From NCBI GenBank assembly GCA_030538185.1, contig JAUNUK010000002.1, positions 432,935 through 496,934 on the forward strand: 64,000 bases of DNA, given 5' to 3'. Shown in pieces: positions 54,846-63,834 of the stretch (position 1 is the stretch's first letter; each line of letters begins with the position of its first letter). The notes under the pieces are model-generated. The model saw nothing but the letters and a program-made list of their open reading frames with translations, had not been told where the DNA came from and searched no databases. The stretch comes from Actinomycetaceae bacterium. Its GTDB lineage: Bacteria > Actinomycetota > Actinomycetes > Actinomycetales > Actinomycetaceae. Made by a program: the position numbers and the translations under genes.

Positions 54846-55558
54846 GCAACCCTACGGTTGGAATAGTGATCGTCTCTCATTCGGCGAGGCTTGCCGAGGG
54901 GGTCGTCGAATTGGCAGCCCAGATGGCACCGGATGTGGTGCTTTTGGCTGCTGGTGGAACAGACGAAGGGACTCTAGGGTCTTCTTTCTCCACGATTAAG
55001 GACACAATCGAACTGGCCTTAGTCTCTGTTGGCGAGGGCGGTCACGTCGTTTTGGTGGCGGATTTGGGGTCTGCCATTATGACCACTGAGGCGGTGATGG
55101 ATGTCCTGGAGGATCCCGGACACATCCATCTGGCTCATGGTCCGCTTGTCGAGGGCGCCGTGGCAGGTGCTGTTGCGGCACAACAGGGTGGGACGGCTTT
55201 GATCGTGACGACAGCCATCGAGCAGGCATGCACCCAAATTGTGGCTGCGAACGCACCCCAGGCACCTGCCCCGATCGAGTTGAAGCCAGAGGAAGAAGTT
55301 TTGGAGCCCGTCTTGGCGACCGTGTGTGACGAAACAGGTTTGCATGCTCGTCCGGCTGCCTTGTTGGCGCGGATGGCTTCGGACTTTGATGCCGATGTGC
55401 GCATTAATGGTGTAGATGCTGCTTCGGTTCTTTCGCTTATGGGTTTGGGTATTAAGCATGGGGATCAGGTGCTCGTCAGCGCTGAAGGGCCCCAGGCAGC
55501 GCAGGCATTATCGGCCATCGTAAGTGCCATAGAAAAGGGACTCGATCCCATCGAGTAA
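54842..55558 (+). CDS. dhaM: Dihydroxyacetone kinase phosphotransfer subunit DhaM (EIIA-HPr)
   Basis: 238 aa. N-terminal EIIA-Man/Dha-like domain with active His in VSHSARLAEG, then a short linker and a C-terminal HPr domain with His in ETGLHARPAALLARM. Compared with E. coli DhaM the enzyme I-like domain is absent, so the phosphate must come from a PTS enzyme I encoded elsewhere. Overlaps dhaL by ATGA. Confidence 0.93.
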   Translation: MSNPTVGIVIVSHSARLAEGVVELAAQMAPDVVLLAAGGTDEGTLGSSFSTIKDTIELALVSVGEGGHVVLVADLGSAIMTTEAVMDVLEDPGHIHLAHGPLVEGAVAGAVAAQQGGTALIVTTAIEQACTQIVAANAPQAPAPIELKPEEEVLEPVLATVCDETGLHARPAALLARMASDFDADVRINGVDAASVLSLMGLGIKHGDQVLVSAEGPQAAQALSAIVSAIEKGLDPIE

Positions 55559-55593
55559 CTGGTGACAGTGACACAAAAACAGGAAGGGACGTA

Positions 55594-56073
55594 ATGACAA
55601 TCGGAAGGGAAGAGGCTATGCCTACACCAGATATGCTCGATGACAATAAAGAGCACTCTCTCATTTTGATCAAGCCAGATGGATACATGCGGGGCTTGAC
55701 TGGCGAGGTTTTAGCACGCATCGAACGTAAGGGCTTCAAGCTGGTTGGCCTGAAAATTAAGAAGGCTTCTGTTGCTCTGTTGACAGAGCACTACGTTGAA
55801 CATAAGGAAAAACACTTCTTCTCGAGTCTGCTTGAGTACATGACATCCGGGCCGATTGTGTCTGTCGTGGTCGAAGGGGATCGCGTTATTGAATCTTTGC
55901 GCACCCTTATGGGGGCCACGAATCCTGTCTTGGCGGCACCTGGCACCATTCGTGGGGACCTGGGCCGCGATTGGGGGACTTCGAATGTCGAAAACATTGT
56001 GCACGGTTCTGACTCGCCTGAGTCTGCTGCACGTGAGATCGCTTTGTGGTTCCCTGAACTGATTGAAGATTAA
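55594..56073 (+). CDS. ndk: Nucleoside diphosphate kinase
   Basis: 159 aa. Phospho-His in NIVHGSDSPESAAREI, ATP-binding KPDGYMRGLTGEV and TNPVLAAPGTIRGDLG are intact, so it should balance NTP pools. The N terminus is about 17 residues longer than usual; an internal ATG at codon 9 (55618) is a plausible alternative start. AGGAAGGGA precedes ATG 55594. Confidence 0.93.
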   Translation: MTIGREEAMPTPDMLDDNKEHSLILIKPDGYMRGLTGEVLARIERKGFKLVGLKIKKASVALLTEHYVEHKEKHFFSSLLEYMTSGPIVSVVVEGDRVIESLRTLMGATNPVLAAPGTIRGDLGRDWGTSNVENIVHGSDSPESAAREIALWFPELIED

Positions 56074-56099
56074 GAAACAAAACCTATAAGGTCGAGGGC

Positions 56100-59000
56100 G
56101 TGTACCTAAAGACGCTTAGCTTGCGGGGATTCAAGTCCTTCGCCTCTGCGACGACTCTTGCCCTGGAGCCAGGAGTGACCTGTGTTGTCGGTCCTAATGG
56201 TTCAGGAAAGTCGAATGTGGTAGACGCCCTCGCCTGGGTAATGGGAGAGCAGGGTGCCAAAACCCTGCGCGGTTCCAATATGGCGGATGTTATCTTCGCC
56301 GGAACCTCGAGTAGGAAAGGCTTAGGCCGCGCCGAGGTTCAACTTACTATCGATAACACAGATGGGCTTCTGCCCATCGACTATTCCGAGGTGACCATAT
56401 CGAGGACGATGTTCACCTCTGGGGGGTCTGACTACGCTATTAATGGAACCCCCGTGCGGCTGTTGGATGTGCAAGAACTCTTATCGGATTCCGGTATGGG
56501 GCGCCAAATGCACGTCATTGTTGGTCAAGGACAACTTGATCAGGTCTTGGCATCCGGGCCTGGAGAGCGCCGCGCCTTTATAGAGGAAGCCGCAGGCGTC
56601 TTGAAACACAAGAAGCGCAAAGAACGCGCTTTGCGGAAATTGGACGGCATGGAGGTAAACCTACATCGCCTCCAGGACCTCACCAATGAACTGGGGCGCC
56701 AATTGGGGCCCTTGGCCAGGCAGGCTTCGGCAGCGCGCAAGGCACAAATGATACAAGCCCAGCTGCGAGATGCGACAGCACGAGTCTTGGCAGATGAGCT
56801 CTACAGCATTGTGCAACGTTTGGAGGATGCCCAAGCATCGAAGGAAACCATTGACCGGCGCATGAGTGAACTCAATGCGAAACTTGCCGTCCTGGACACG
56901 CAATTGGAGGCGGCACGCGGCCAGCTGGAAGATTACGCCCCAGGGGTCGAAGGGGCAACGAAACTATGGCAAGAGTTCACCCTGGTATCCCAACAGTTGA
57001 CTACTGTGAAGGACAGGGCAGCTGAGCGGGTAGCGGCGCTGGGTAACGCGACACAAGAAGACCCTCGAGATGACCTCGAAGCCATACAAGAGAAACTGGC
57101 TTCGGATATTGAGCAGCGAGACACGCTTGCAGAAAACCTGGATTCGGTTTCACAAGACATTGGGGCCTTGAGCGAAAAGGTGCGCAGTGACCAAGAAGCC
57201 GTGGACCAGGCTCGACGCGTTTTGGCCTCAGCTAACCGTGAGCTTGCCGATCGTCGAGAAAGTGTGGAACGCCTGCGAGGTTCAGTGACAACCGCGACTC
57301 AGCTTTTGGAAGGCGCGCGTGTCGAAGGCGCCAGGCTTGAAGCTGTGTACAGCGAGGCCCAAGAACGCATCCAAGCTACCCAGGCAGCCGTTGAGGCTAT
57401 AAGCACCAGCAGCAACGATGATGTTGAGGCGGCCAATGGAGAACACACCAAGGCAGTGCAAGCCTTAGAAGATGCCAGAAGCCGTGTCGAAGAGCTACGC
57501 CTCATAGAACGCGAGGCGGCTTCTCTTGCTACAACTTGGCAGGCTCGACGAGACGCCTTGGCCTCTTCTCTTTCTCCCGAGGACGCCACTGCAGCACTGC
57601 TGCGCGCAGGCTTGCCTGGAGTGCTCGAACCTCTCCCCGCACTTATCGAAATCGAGCCTGGCTGGGAAGATGCTTGTGCTGCAGTCTTTGGCTCATGGGC
57701 TCAAGCCATTGTTGTGGAGAGTATTGAATACGCAGCAGATGCTGTTCGCCTCATGAGAGATGGCGAAGAAGGCATGGTGCGCCTGCTTATTGCAGGTGAT
57801 GACATGGTTGACATCAAACACAGGGAAGCACAACCCGCCCTTCCCGAGGACTCCGTTTGGGCGCTTGATGTCATTGCTTGGCCTGGTGGTAAAGGAATTC
57901 CGAGCTCAATCTATGAAGCCTTAGAAAATGTGGCATTGTGCCAGACCCTCGCGCAAGCTAGGGAACTTATCCATCAAGGAAAAGCCACCATTGTTGCAAC
58001 GACAAGCGGCGATTTGCTCTCGGCACACCGAGTACGTGGCGGAGGTAAGGAGCACTCTTCGGTCCTCTCACAATCGGTAGCACTGAAAGAAGCCCAGGAG
58101 GAAGCACTCGCAGCTGCTGAAGTCGCTGAGGACGCAGCTTTTGCCCTAATCGCAGCGAATAACCGGGTTGATGAGGCCCAGCTGAATGTTACTGACGCTT
58201 TGGCAAAACTGCGTCAATCAGATCAGGCGGCAGCTGCACGGGCTGAAGAAAATGCTCGAATTCTCGCCCAATCCAATGCGGCAAAGGCAGAGGCTGAACG
58301 AAATCTCGCGGCTTGGGACAAAGCGAAAGAGAATATCGCAACCCAGGAAATGGCACTGAAAAAAGCTGAAGAAGCCTGGCAAGAAGCCCAAAATGCACAA
58401 TTTGAGGGTAAGGAGAATGGGGAAGAGGATGCAGTAGGTGTAGCCCAGGAAGCACTTGCTGCTGCGGAGGCTCAAGCCATTCGATCACGCGAAGAACTTA
58501 ACGCCAAACAACTTGAGCGCGGAGTCCTTGATGAACGCCTGCGTACGGCGAAAGCCAGAGTGGAATCCAATGAACGAAGTTTGTCGAATGCTCGGCGCAG
58601 ACAGTTGGAGGCACAAGAACGCGAAGAAAAGAGGGTCCAACGTCTCACCAGAGCGCAGCATGTGTTTGACCAAGCGACTCATGCGCTTGGGGTAGCAGTT
58701 TCGTCAATGGAGGCGGCTGAGGCAGCCTGGATGAGCGCACAACAGGGACGTGAAGAGCTATTGGCATCCAGTTCTCATTTACAAACAGAACGTGACCAGG
58801 TGGCCAAAGCAATAAACCAGATTGGGGATATGGCCCACAGGGATGAATTGGCCTTGGCACAGATCAATATGCGCCGAGAACAAATTTTACAAAAAGCGGC
58901 CGCAGACCTTGGCACGGAGGAAGAGGAACTACTGGCCAGTTTTGGTCCGCATACCCTCGTCCCTGTCCTCGACGAGGAAGGTGAGGTTATCCAGTCTGTC

Positions 59001-59660
59001 CCCTTCGATCGCGACCAGCAGCTTGCCCAGATGGAAAAGGCACAAAAATCCTTAGAAAAACTGGGGAAAGTCAACCCTCTAGCCTTGGAAGAACATCAGG
59101 CAATGGAGTCGCGCCACCAGTTCTTAGCGCAGCAGCTTGCCGATATTAAGAAATCACGGGCCGATCTGATGAACATTGTTGCCGAGGTGGACAGGCAAGT
59201 CGAAGAGGTTTTTACCCAAGCCTTCGAGGATGTGCGAAAAGCGTTTGTGACAGTATTTGCCAAACTTTTCCCCGGCGGCGAAGGGGCGCTTGTTCTCACT
59301 GACCCTGCAGATATTCAAGAGACAGGGGTGGACATTGAGGCTAGGCCAGCAGGCAAAAAAATCAAACGGCTGTCCTTGTTATCTGGAGGAGAAAGGTCCC
59401 TGGCTGCCCTGGCTTTCCTCGTGGCAATTTTTACGGCCAGACCGAGCCCTTTCTACGTCCTGGATGAGGTAGAAGCCGCCCTCGACGATGCTAATCTGAC
59501 TCGTCTTTTATCGGTCTTTGAAGACCTCAAGCAGCGTTCGCAGATGATTATTATTACCCACCACAAGCGCACAATGGAAGTGGCAGATGCCCTATACGGG
59601 GTCACGATGCGCGACGGAGTATCCACGGTCGTATCCCAGCGCTTAGAACATCCGCGCTAG
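56100..59660 (+). CDS. smc: Chromosome segregation protein SMC
   Basis: 1186 aa from GTG 56100. Walker A GPNGSGKSN at residues about 32-40, N-terminal coiled coil, hinge around 510-660, second coiled coil, then ABC signature LSGGERSLAALAFL and Walker B FYVLDEVEAALDDAN. It forms condensin with ScpA and ScpB. Part of the conserved actinobacterial run smc-ftsY-ffh. No exact motif copy lies in the gene despite its size. Confidence 0.96.
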   Translation: MYLKTLSLRGFKSFASATTLALEPGVTCVVGPNGSGKSNVVDALAWVMGEQGAKTLRGSNMADVIFAGTSSRKGLGRAEVQLTIDNTDGLLPIDYSEVTISRTMFTSGGSDYAINGTPVRLLDVQELLSDSGMGRQMHVIVGQGQLDQVLASGPGERRAFIEEAAGVLKHKKRKERALRKLDGMEVNLHRLQDLTNELGRQLGPLARQASAARKAQMIQAQLRDATARVLADELYSIVQRLEDAQASKETIDRRMSELNAKLAVLDTQLEAARGQLEDYAPGVEGATKLWQEFTLVSQQLTTVKDRAAERVAALGNATQEDPRDDLEAIQEKLASDIEQRDTLAENLDSVSQDIGALSEKVRSDQEAVDQARRVLASANRELADRRESVERLRGSVTTATQLLEGARVEGARLEAVYSEAQERIQATQAAVEAISTSSNDDVEAANGEHTKAVQALEDARSRVEELRLIEREAASLATTWQARRDALASSLSPEDATAALLRAGLPGVLEPLPALIEIEPGWEDACAAVFGSWAQAIVVESIEYAADAVRLMRDGEEGMVRLLIAGDDMVDIKHREAQPALPEDSVWALDVIAWPGGKGIPSSIYEALENVALCQTLAQARELIHQGKATIVATTSGDLLSAHRVRGGGKEHSSVLSQSVALKEAQEEALAAAEVAEDAAFALIAANNRVDEAQLNVTDALAKLRQSDQAAAARAEENARILAQSNAAKAEAERNLAAWDKAKENIATQEMALKKAEEAWQEAQNAQFEGKENGEEDAVGVAQEALAAAEAQAIRSREELNAKQLERGVLDERLRTAKARVESNERSLSNARRRQLEAQEREEKRVQRLTRAQHVFDQATHALGVAVSSMEAAEAAWMSAQQGREELLASSSHLQTERDQVAKAINQIGDMAHRDELALAQINMRREQILQKAAADLGTEEEELLASFGPHTLVPVLDEEGEVIQSVPFDRDQQLAQMEKAQKSLEKLGKVNPLALEEHQAMESRHQFLAQQLADIKKSRADLMNIVAEVDRQVEEVFTQAFEDVRKAFVTVFAKLFPGGEGALVLTDPADIQETGVDIEARPAGKKIKRLSLLSGGERSLAALAFLVAIFTARPSPFYVLDEVEAALDDANLTRLLSVFEDLKQRSQMIIITHHKRTMEVADALYGVTMRDGVSTVVSQRLEHPR

Positions 59661-59693
59661 TTCCTTTTGGGTGAGCCTCATCTGTGAGGGACA

Positions 59694-60956
59694 ATGGTGT
59701 GCATGCTTCAATACTTCACAGATCCTGCCTTTTCAGCCGCGGTTTTTGCCCTTATCGTCGCTGTTACAGGGGCGGTGTATTTCTTCACGCGCAAGGCTAA
59801 ATCAAAAGGTGCCGAGCCTTTGGAAGGCACTGACGAAGCGCAGTCAGTGTCCTCGCAGGAAATCCCTGTAGAAGATATTGATGCCTTGGATGAGGAAGAG
59901 GCAAAACCCAAGGGTGTCTCCATAGAACACCAGAATACGGCCGAAGATGTCCGCGACATTGCCCCCAAGGCATCACAGGATGCCCAGGTCGCTGCACCGG
60001 TCGAAGCGGTACAAAAGCCAGAGCCTTTGGCCACGCGAGGGCAGCGCATGCGCTCTCGCCTAGCTGCATCGGGAGGCCTGGGAAAGGCAATTCTTTCGGT
60101 TTTTTCACGCGGCGATCTCTCAGCTGCAGACTGGGAAGAGATTGAAGACACCCTGCTTATGGCGGATGTGGGCTTGGGACCGACCCAGGAACTGATGGAG
60201 AAGCTAAAGACACAGGCCAAGGTTTTGGCCACCTCGGATAAACAAGAAATCAAGGATGTGCTTCACCAGGAGCTACTGTCCATGGTCGGCCCTGATATGG
60301 ACCGTGCCTTGCGTTTGGACCGTCCCCGCGATGACCAAGGCAAAGAACTGCCAGCAAGCATCTTGGTGGTGGGTGTCAACGGTTCAGGAAAAACCACGAC
60401 GGTAGGGAAAATAGCCAGGATCTTGGTGGCAGAAGAAAAGAGCGTGTTGTTGGGGGCAGCAGATACCTTCCGCGCAGCCGCCTGTGAGCAGCTAGAAACC
60501 TGGGGGCAGCGGGTCGGTGTACGGACCGTGCGCGCAGACAAGGAAGGCGCAGATCCTGCATCGGTCGCTTTCGATACAGTCAAACGTGGCATTGACCAGG
60601 ATGTTGATGTCGTCCTGGTGGACACGGCAGGACGCTTACAGAACAAGGCCGACCTGATGGACGAGCTCGGCAAGGTCAAACGGGTAATGGAAAAACTGGC
60701 GCCTGTGACAGAGACACTTTTGGTGTTGGACGCCACGACCGGGCAAAATGGCTTGCGTCAAGCAGAGGTATTTGCCGAGGTCGCTGACATCACGGGGATC
60801 GTGTTGACGAAGCTGGATGGCTCTGCCAAAGGCGGGATCGTCGTGGCGGTGCAGCGCGCATTGGGTGTTCCGGTGAAGCTGGTTGGTTTGGGCGAAGGCC
60901 CTGATGACTTGGCACCTTTTGACGCGCAGGACTTTGTGAAGGCCATCATTGAGTAG
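59694..60956 (+). CDS. ftsY: Signal recognition particle receptor FtsY
   Basis: 420 aa. An N-terminal hydrophobic segment (SAAVFALIVAVTGAVYFFT) is followed by an acidic A domain and the NG GTPase: GVNGSGKTTTVGK, DTFRAAACEQLETW, DTAGRL and TKLDGSAKGG. It docks SRP-ribosome complexes at the membrane. Start ATG 59694 follows GTGAGGG; the second Met three codons later is possible. Confidence 0.95.
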   Translation: MVCMLQYFTDPAFSAAVFALIVAVTGAVYFFTRKAKSKGAEPLEGTDEAQSVSSQEIPVEDIDALDEEEAKPKGVSIEHQNTAEDVRDIAPKASQDAQVAAPVEAVQKPEPLATRGQRMRSRLAASGGLGKAILSVFSRGDLSAADWEEIEDTLLMADVGLGPTQELMEKLKTQAKVLATSDKQEIKDVLHQELLSMVGPDMDRALRLDRPRDDQGKELPASILVVGVNGSGKTTTVGKIARILVAEEKSVLLGAADTFRAAACEQLETWGQRVGVRTVRADKEGADPASVAFDTVKRGIDQDVDVVLVDTAGRLQNKADLMDELGKVKRVMEKLAPVTETLLVLDATTGQNGLRQAEVFAEVADITGIVLTKLDGSAKGGIVVAVQRALGVPVKLVGLGEGPDDLAPFDAQDFVKAIIE

Positions 60957-60989
60957 CATATTAAAACTGGTTGCCCAGCCCCTACGTGC

Positions 60990-61002
60990 CGCCCTCGGAA
61001 AT
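60990..61002 (-). repeat. Intergenic copy of the 13-bp motif between ftsY and ffh
   Basis: CGCCCTCGGAAAT on plus is the complement of ATTTCCGAGGGCG. The 72-bp gap between ftsY and ffh contains no other visible signal, so it is a clear non-coding example. Confidence 0.7.
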
Positions 61003-61028
61003 GTAGCGGAAAACTGTAAAGGACGAAT

Positions 61029-62627
61029 GTGTTTAACACCCTGACTGACAGACTTACATCTTCTTTCAAGGCCCTACGGGGCAAAGGAGTGCTGTCCGAA
61101 GCCGATATTGACGAGGCCCTTGGTGAGATCCGCCGCGCCCTGCTGGATGCGGATGTTGCTTTACCTGTTGTGCGCGACTTCATTTCGCGGGTGCGAGACA
61201 GGGCGTATGGCGCTGCGCGTTCACAGGCTCTCAAGCCTGGTCAGCAAGTTGTCAAGGTCGTCAACGAAGAACTGATAGAAATCCTGGGTGGGGAAACCCG
61301 GGAGTTGAAATTTGCTGCGCCGGGCAAGGGGCCAACCGTGTTCATGCTGGCTGGCCTGCAAGGCGCCGGTAAGACCACCTTGGCTGGCAAGCTGGGCACA
61401 TGGCTGGGTTCCGAGGGCAAGCGCGTCATGCTGGTGGCAGCCGACCTCCAGAGGCCCAATGCCGTAAACCAGCTTCAAATTGTGGGCGAACGCGCAGGTG
61501 TCGAGGTTTGGGCTCCCGAGCCAGGCAACGGTGTGGGGGACCCTGTCCAGGTTGCGCGTTCTGGCCTGGCGCAGGCAAGTGCCAAGGGCTATGACGTCAT
61601 GATCGTGGACACGGCTGGCCGTCTGGGCGTTGACCAAGAGCTCATGGATCAGGCCAGGGCCATTAGGGATGCTGTGCAACCTGAAGAGGTCCTCTTCGTC
61701 ATTGACGCCATGATCGGCCAGGACGCTGTGACCACGGCCAATGCCTTCAAGGAGGGTGTGGACTTCACCGGCGTTGTCCTGTCCAAACTCGATGGTGACG
61801 CGCGCGGTGGTGCAGCCCTGTCAGTGCGTGGGGTCACCGGGGTGCCGATCCTATTCGCCTCAACTGGCGAAGGTTTGGGCGATTTTGAACGCTTCCACGC
61901 CGATCGTATGGCCTCGCGCATCCTGGACATGGGTGATGTCTTAACCCTGATTGAACAGGCCGAAAAAGCCTTCGACCAGGCCGAGGCCGAAAAGATGGCC
62001 GAAAAAATGGCCAAGGGTGAACTGACCCTGGATGACTTCCTTGGCCAGTTGCAACAGATCCGCAAGCTGGGTTCCATGAAGAAAATGCTGGGCATGTTGC
62101 CAGGTATTGGCCAGGTCAGGGACCAACTTGAGAATTTCGATGAACGCGAGGTCGACCGCATCGAAGCGATCGTCCGTTCCATGACGCCTGGTGAACGCGG
62201 GAATGTCAAGATCTTGAACGGGTCCAGGCGCGCGCGTATTGCACGCGGTTCTGGCACGACGGTTGCCGAAGTCAATAGCCTTGTCGATCGCTTCGAAGCG
62301 GCCAAACAGATGATGTCTGGCATGGGTGCTATGGGCATGCCTGGGATGGGGCGCATGCCCGGAATGGGCAAGAAGGCACGCGGCCGGATTGCTCCCGGGA
62401 CAGGTAAGAAAAAGAAGGGTAAGTCCGCCAATCCAGCCAAAGCCGCCCGTCAAGCGGCGGAAGCCGATGCCTTACGTTTGGCTCGACAAAATGCGCCTGC
62501 CGCTGCCCCAGCTGCCGGCTCTGCTTTTGGCGTGGGGGCGGTGCCCTCTGGTCAGCCTGCCCCGAGTGCCCCGCCGTCGATGGATGATTTACCAGATGAC
62601 GTCAAGCGCCTGCTGGGAGGCTTCTAG
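61029..62627 (+). CDS. ffh: Signal recognition particle protein Ffh
   Basis: 532 aa from GTG 61029 behind AAAGGA. GTPase motifs GLQGAGKTTLAGK, DTAGRLGVDQ and SKLDGDARGG; M domain with GSMKKMLGMLPG and INGSRRARIARGSG-type RNA-binding loop. The Met/Gly-rich stretch (SGMGAMGMPGMGRM) and a 90-residue Lys/Ala/Pro-rich tail are actinobacterial features. Binds 4.5S RNA and signal peptides. Confidence 0.96.
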   Translation: MFNTLTDRLTSSFKALRGKGVLSEADIDEALGEIRRALLDADVALPVVRDFISRVRDRAYGAARSQALKPGQQVVKVVNEELIEILGGETRELKFAAPGKGPTVFMLAGLQGAGKTTLAGKLGTWLGSEGKRVMLVAADLQRPNAVNQLQIVGERAGVEVWAPEPGNGVGDPVQVARSGLAQASAKGYDVMIVDTAGRLGVDQELMDQARAIRDAVQPEEVLFVIDAMIGQDAVTTANAFKEGVDFTGVVLSKLDGDARGGAALSVRGVTGVPILFASTGEGLGDFERFHADRMASRILDMGDVLTLIEQAEKAFDQAEAEKMAEKMAKGELTLDDFLGQLQQIRKLGSMKKMLGMLPGIGQVRDQLENFDEREVDRIEAIVRSMTPGERGNVKILNGSRRARIARGSGTTVAEVNSLVDRFEAAKQMMSGMGAMGMPGMGRMPGMGKKARGRIAPGTGKKKKGKSANPAKAARQAAEADALRLARQNAPAAAPAAGSAFGVGAVPSGQPAPSAPPSMDDLPDDVKRLLGGF

Positions 62628-62640
62628 GAAAGGAGCCACA

Positions 62641-63762
62641 ATGTCGACAATTCAGCTGCGCGGCGAGGTTCTGTGGAGGGATGCACCCGGGGGACAGGCC
62701 ACCTGGGTCAAGGGCGATTTCCACATTAGGGACGGCCGCATCTTCAAAGGCACCCCCGAGGGCGGTGCAGATAGGACTCTTGAGGGCTGGGCTATTCCTG
62801 GCCTCTGTGATGTGCATGCGCATATTGGTCTGGAAATGTCTGGTGAGACCAGCACTGAGGTCGCCTACAGGCAAGCCGTGGCCAATAGGGATGCTGGCAC
62901 CTTACTGATTCGAGACTGCGGGACGCCAGGTGATACGCGTTGGGTGCAAGAAGACGCCTCTTTGCCGGTTTTGCTCCGTGCAGGGAAACATGTCGCCCGG
63001 CCAAAACGTTACATTCGCGGCTACGCCGTTGAGGTTGAGGATGTTTCAGACCTGCCTGAGGTTTTGGTCGCCCAGGCACATGAATCTAATGGTTGGGTAA
63101 AAATTGTGGCCGATTGGATCGACAGATCCAATGGAGCAGATTCTGACCTGGAGCCCTTGTGGCCGACCGAGGTGTTGGTCGATGCCATTGCTGCTGTTCA
63201 TGAAGTTGGTGCCAGGGTGGTGGCCCATACCTTTGCACATAAGACTGTTGATGGCTTGCTTGAGGCCGGTATCGATTGTATTGAGCATGGAACTGGCATG
63301 GATAAGGATCAGATCGCTGAGGCAGCACGTCGAGGCATCCCCGTGACACCCACAATGATGCAGGTGGGGCTTTTCGAGGAGTTTGCTGCCCAAGGGGCAC
63401 ATAAGTACCCGGTATATGCCAGTACCATGCAAGCCATGTTTACGCGCCGTGTGCAACAAGTGCGTGCGTTTATTGACGCCGGTGTGCAGCTCTTGCCTGG
63501 CACGGATTCGGGGGGTTATCAAGAACATGGTTCTTTGCCACGCGAGCTTGCCTTGTGGCAAGAAGAGGCGGGTCTGCAGGCTGAGGAAATCTTGGATTTG
63601 GCAACCTGGAGATGTCGAGACTTTTTGGGTGTTTCGTCGCTGGAAGAAGAGGCTCAAGCGGACCTTGTTGTCTATGACCTAGATCCTCGTAAAAACATTG
63701 AGGTATTAGCAGGGGCAAAGACGATAATCCTGCGTGGGGACGTACACCCGCACGCAGATTAA
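62641..63762 (+). CDS. Amidohydrolase-superfamily protein
   Basis: 373 aa from ATG 62641 with AAAGGAG upstream; the frame continues back into ffh. CDVHAHIGLEM gives the metal-binding HxH, VVAHTFAH and IDCIEHGTGMD the two further His, and LLPGTDSGGYQEHG the Asp, so a metal-dependent hydrolase is expected. Resembles imidazolonepropionase/prolidase-like members; no substrate can be assigned. Follows ffh by 13 bp. Confidence 0.85.
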   Translation: MSTIQLRGEVLWRDAPGGQATWVKGDFHIRDGRIFKGTPEGGADRTLEGWAIPGLCDVHAHIGLEMSGETSTEVAYRQAVANRDAGTLLIRDCGTPGDTRWVQEDASLPVLLRAGKHVARPKRYIRGYAVEVEDVSDLPEVLVAQAHESNGWVKIVADWIDRSNGADSDLEPLWPTEVLVDAIAAVHEVGARVVAHTFAHKTVDGLLEAGIDCIEHGTGMDKDQIAEAARRGIPVTPTMMQVGLFEEFAAQGAHKYPVYASTMQAMFTRRVQQVRAFIDAGVQLLPGTDSGGYQEHGSLPRELALWQEEAGLQAEEILDLATWRCRDFLGVSSLEEEAQADLVVYDLDPRKNIEVLAGAKTIILRGDVHPHAD

Positions 63763-63834
63763 TCGCGCTGTTGACCGTGAAGTATCTGAACCTGCACGTC
63801 TAAGGTTTACGACACGCCCGGAATTGTCTTCTAC

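Larger units (their letters stand above)
914..62764. repeat. Dispersed signal CCGAGGGCG, 32 exact copies
   Basis: Counted by eye. Plus-oriented copies start at 914, 13725, 14252, 14514, 16361, 20248, 21601, 25007, 31645, 34556, 36665, 38324, 41124, 43659, 47077, 50698, 54583 and 62756. Minus-oriented copies (CGCCCTCGG on plus) start at 13675, 14570, 16418, 20118, 21887, 24581, 29093, 32453, 34149, 36823, 39588, 45125, 54548 and 60990. Ten extend to ATTTCCGAGGGCG (those at 914, 14252, 20248, 24581, 34149, 41124, 43659, 45125, 47077, 60990); four have ATTG and four TTTT in the first positions. Near misses such as CCGAGGACG occur at 50205-50213. Confidence 0.85.

Noticed and set aside
62326..62640. 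Longer amidohydrolase start inside ffh
   Set aside because: The residues come from the shifted reading of ffh; ATG 62641 has a good ribosome-binding site.
914..62764. The motif as a by-product of a recurrent ISEG or SEGD peptide
   Set aside because: The same 9-mer is read in several other frames, antisense to genes and in non-coding gaps, so a peptide cannot explain it.
914..62764. The motif as a KOPS-like chromosome-polarity signal
   Set aside because: Orientation is nearly balanced (18 versus 14) with no switch point in the window, unlike strongly skewed KOPS.
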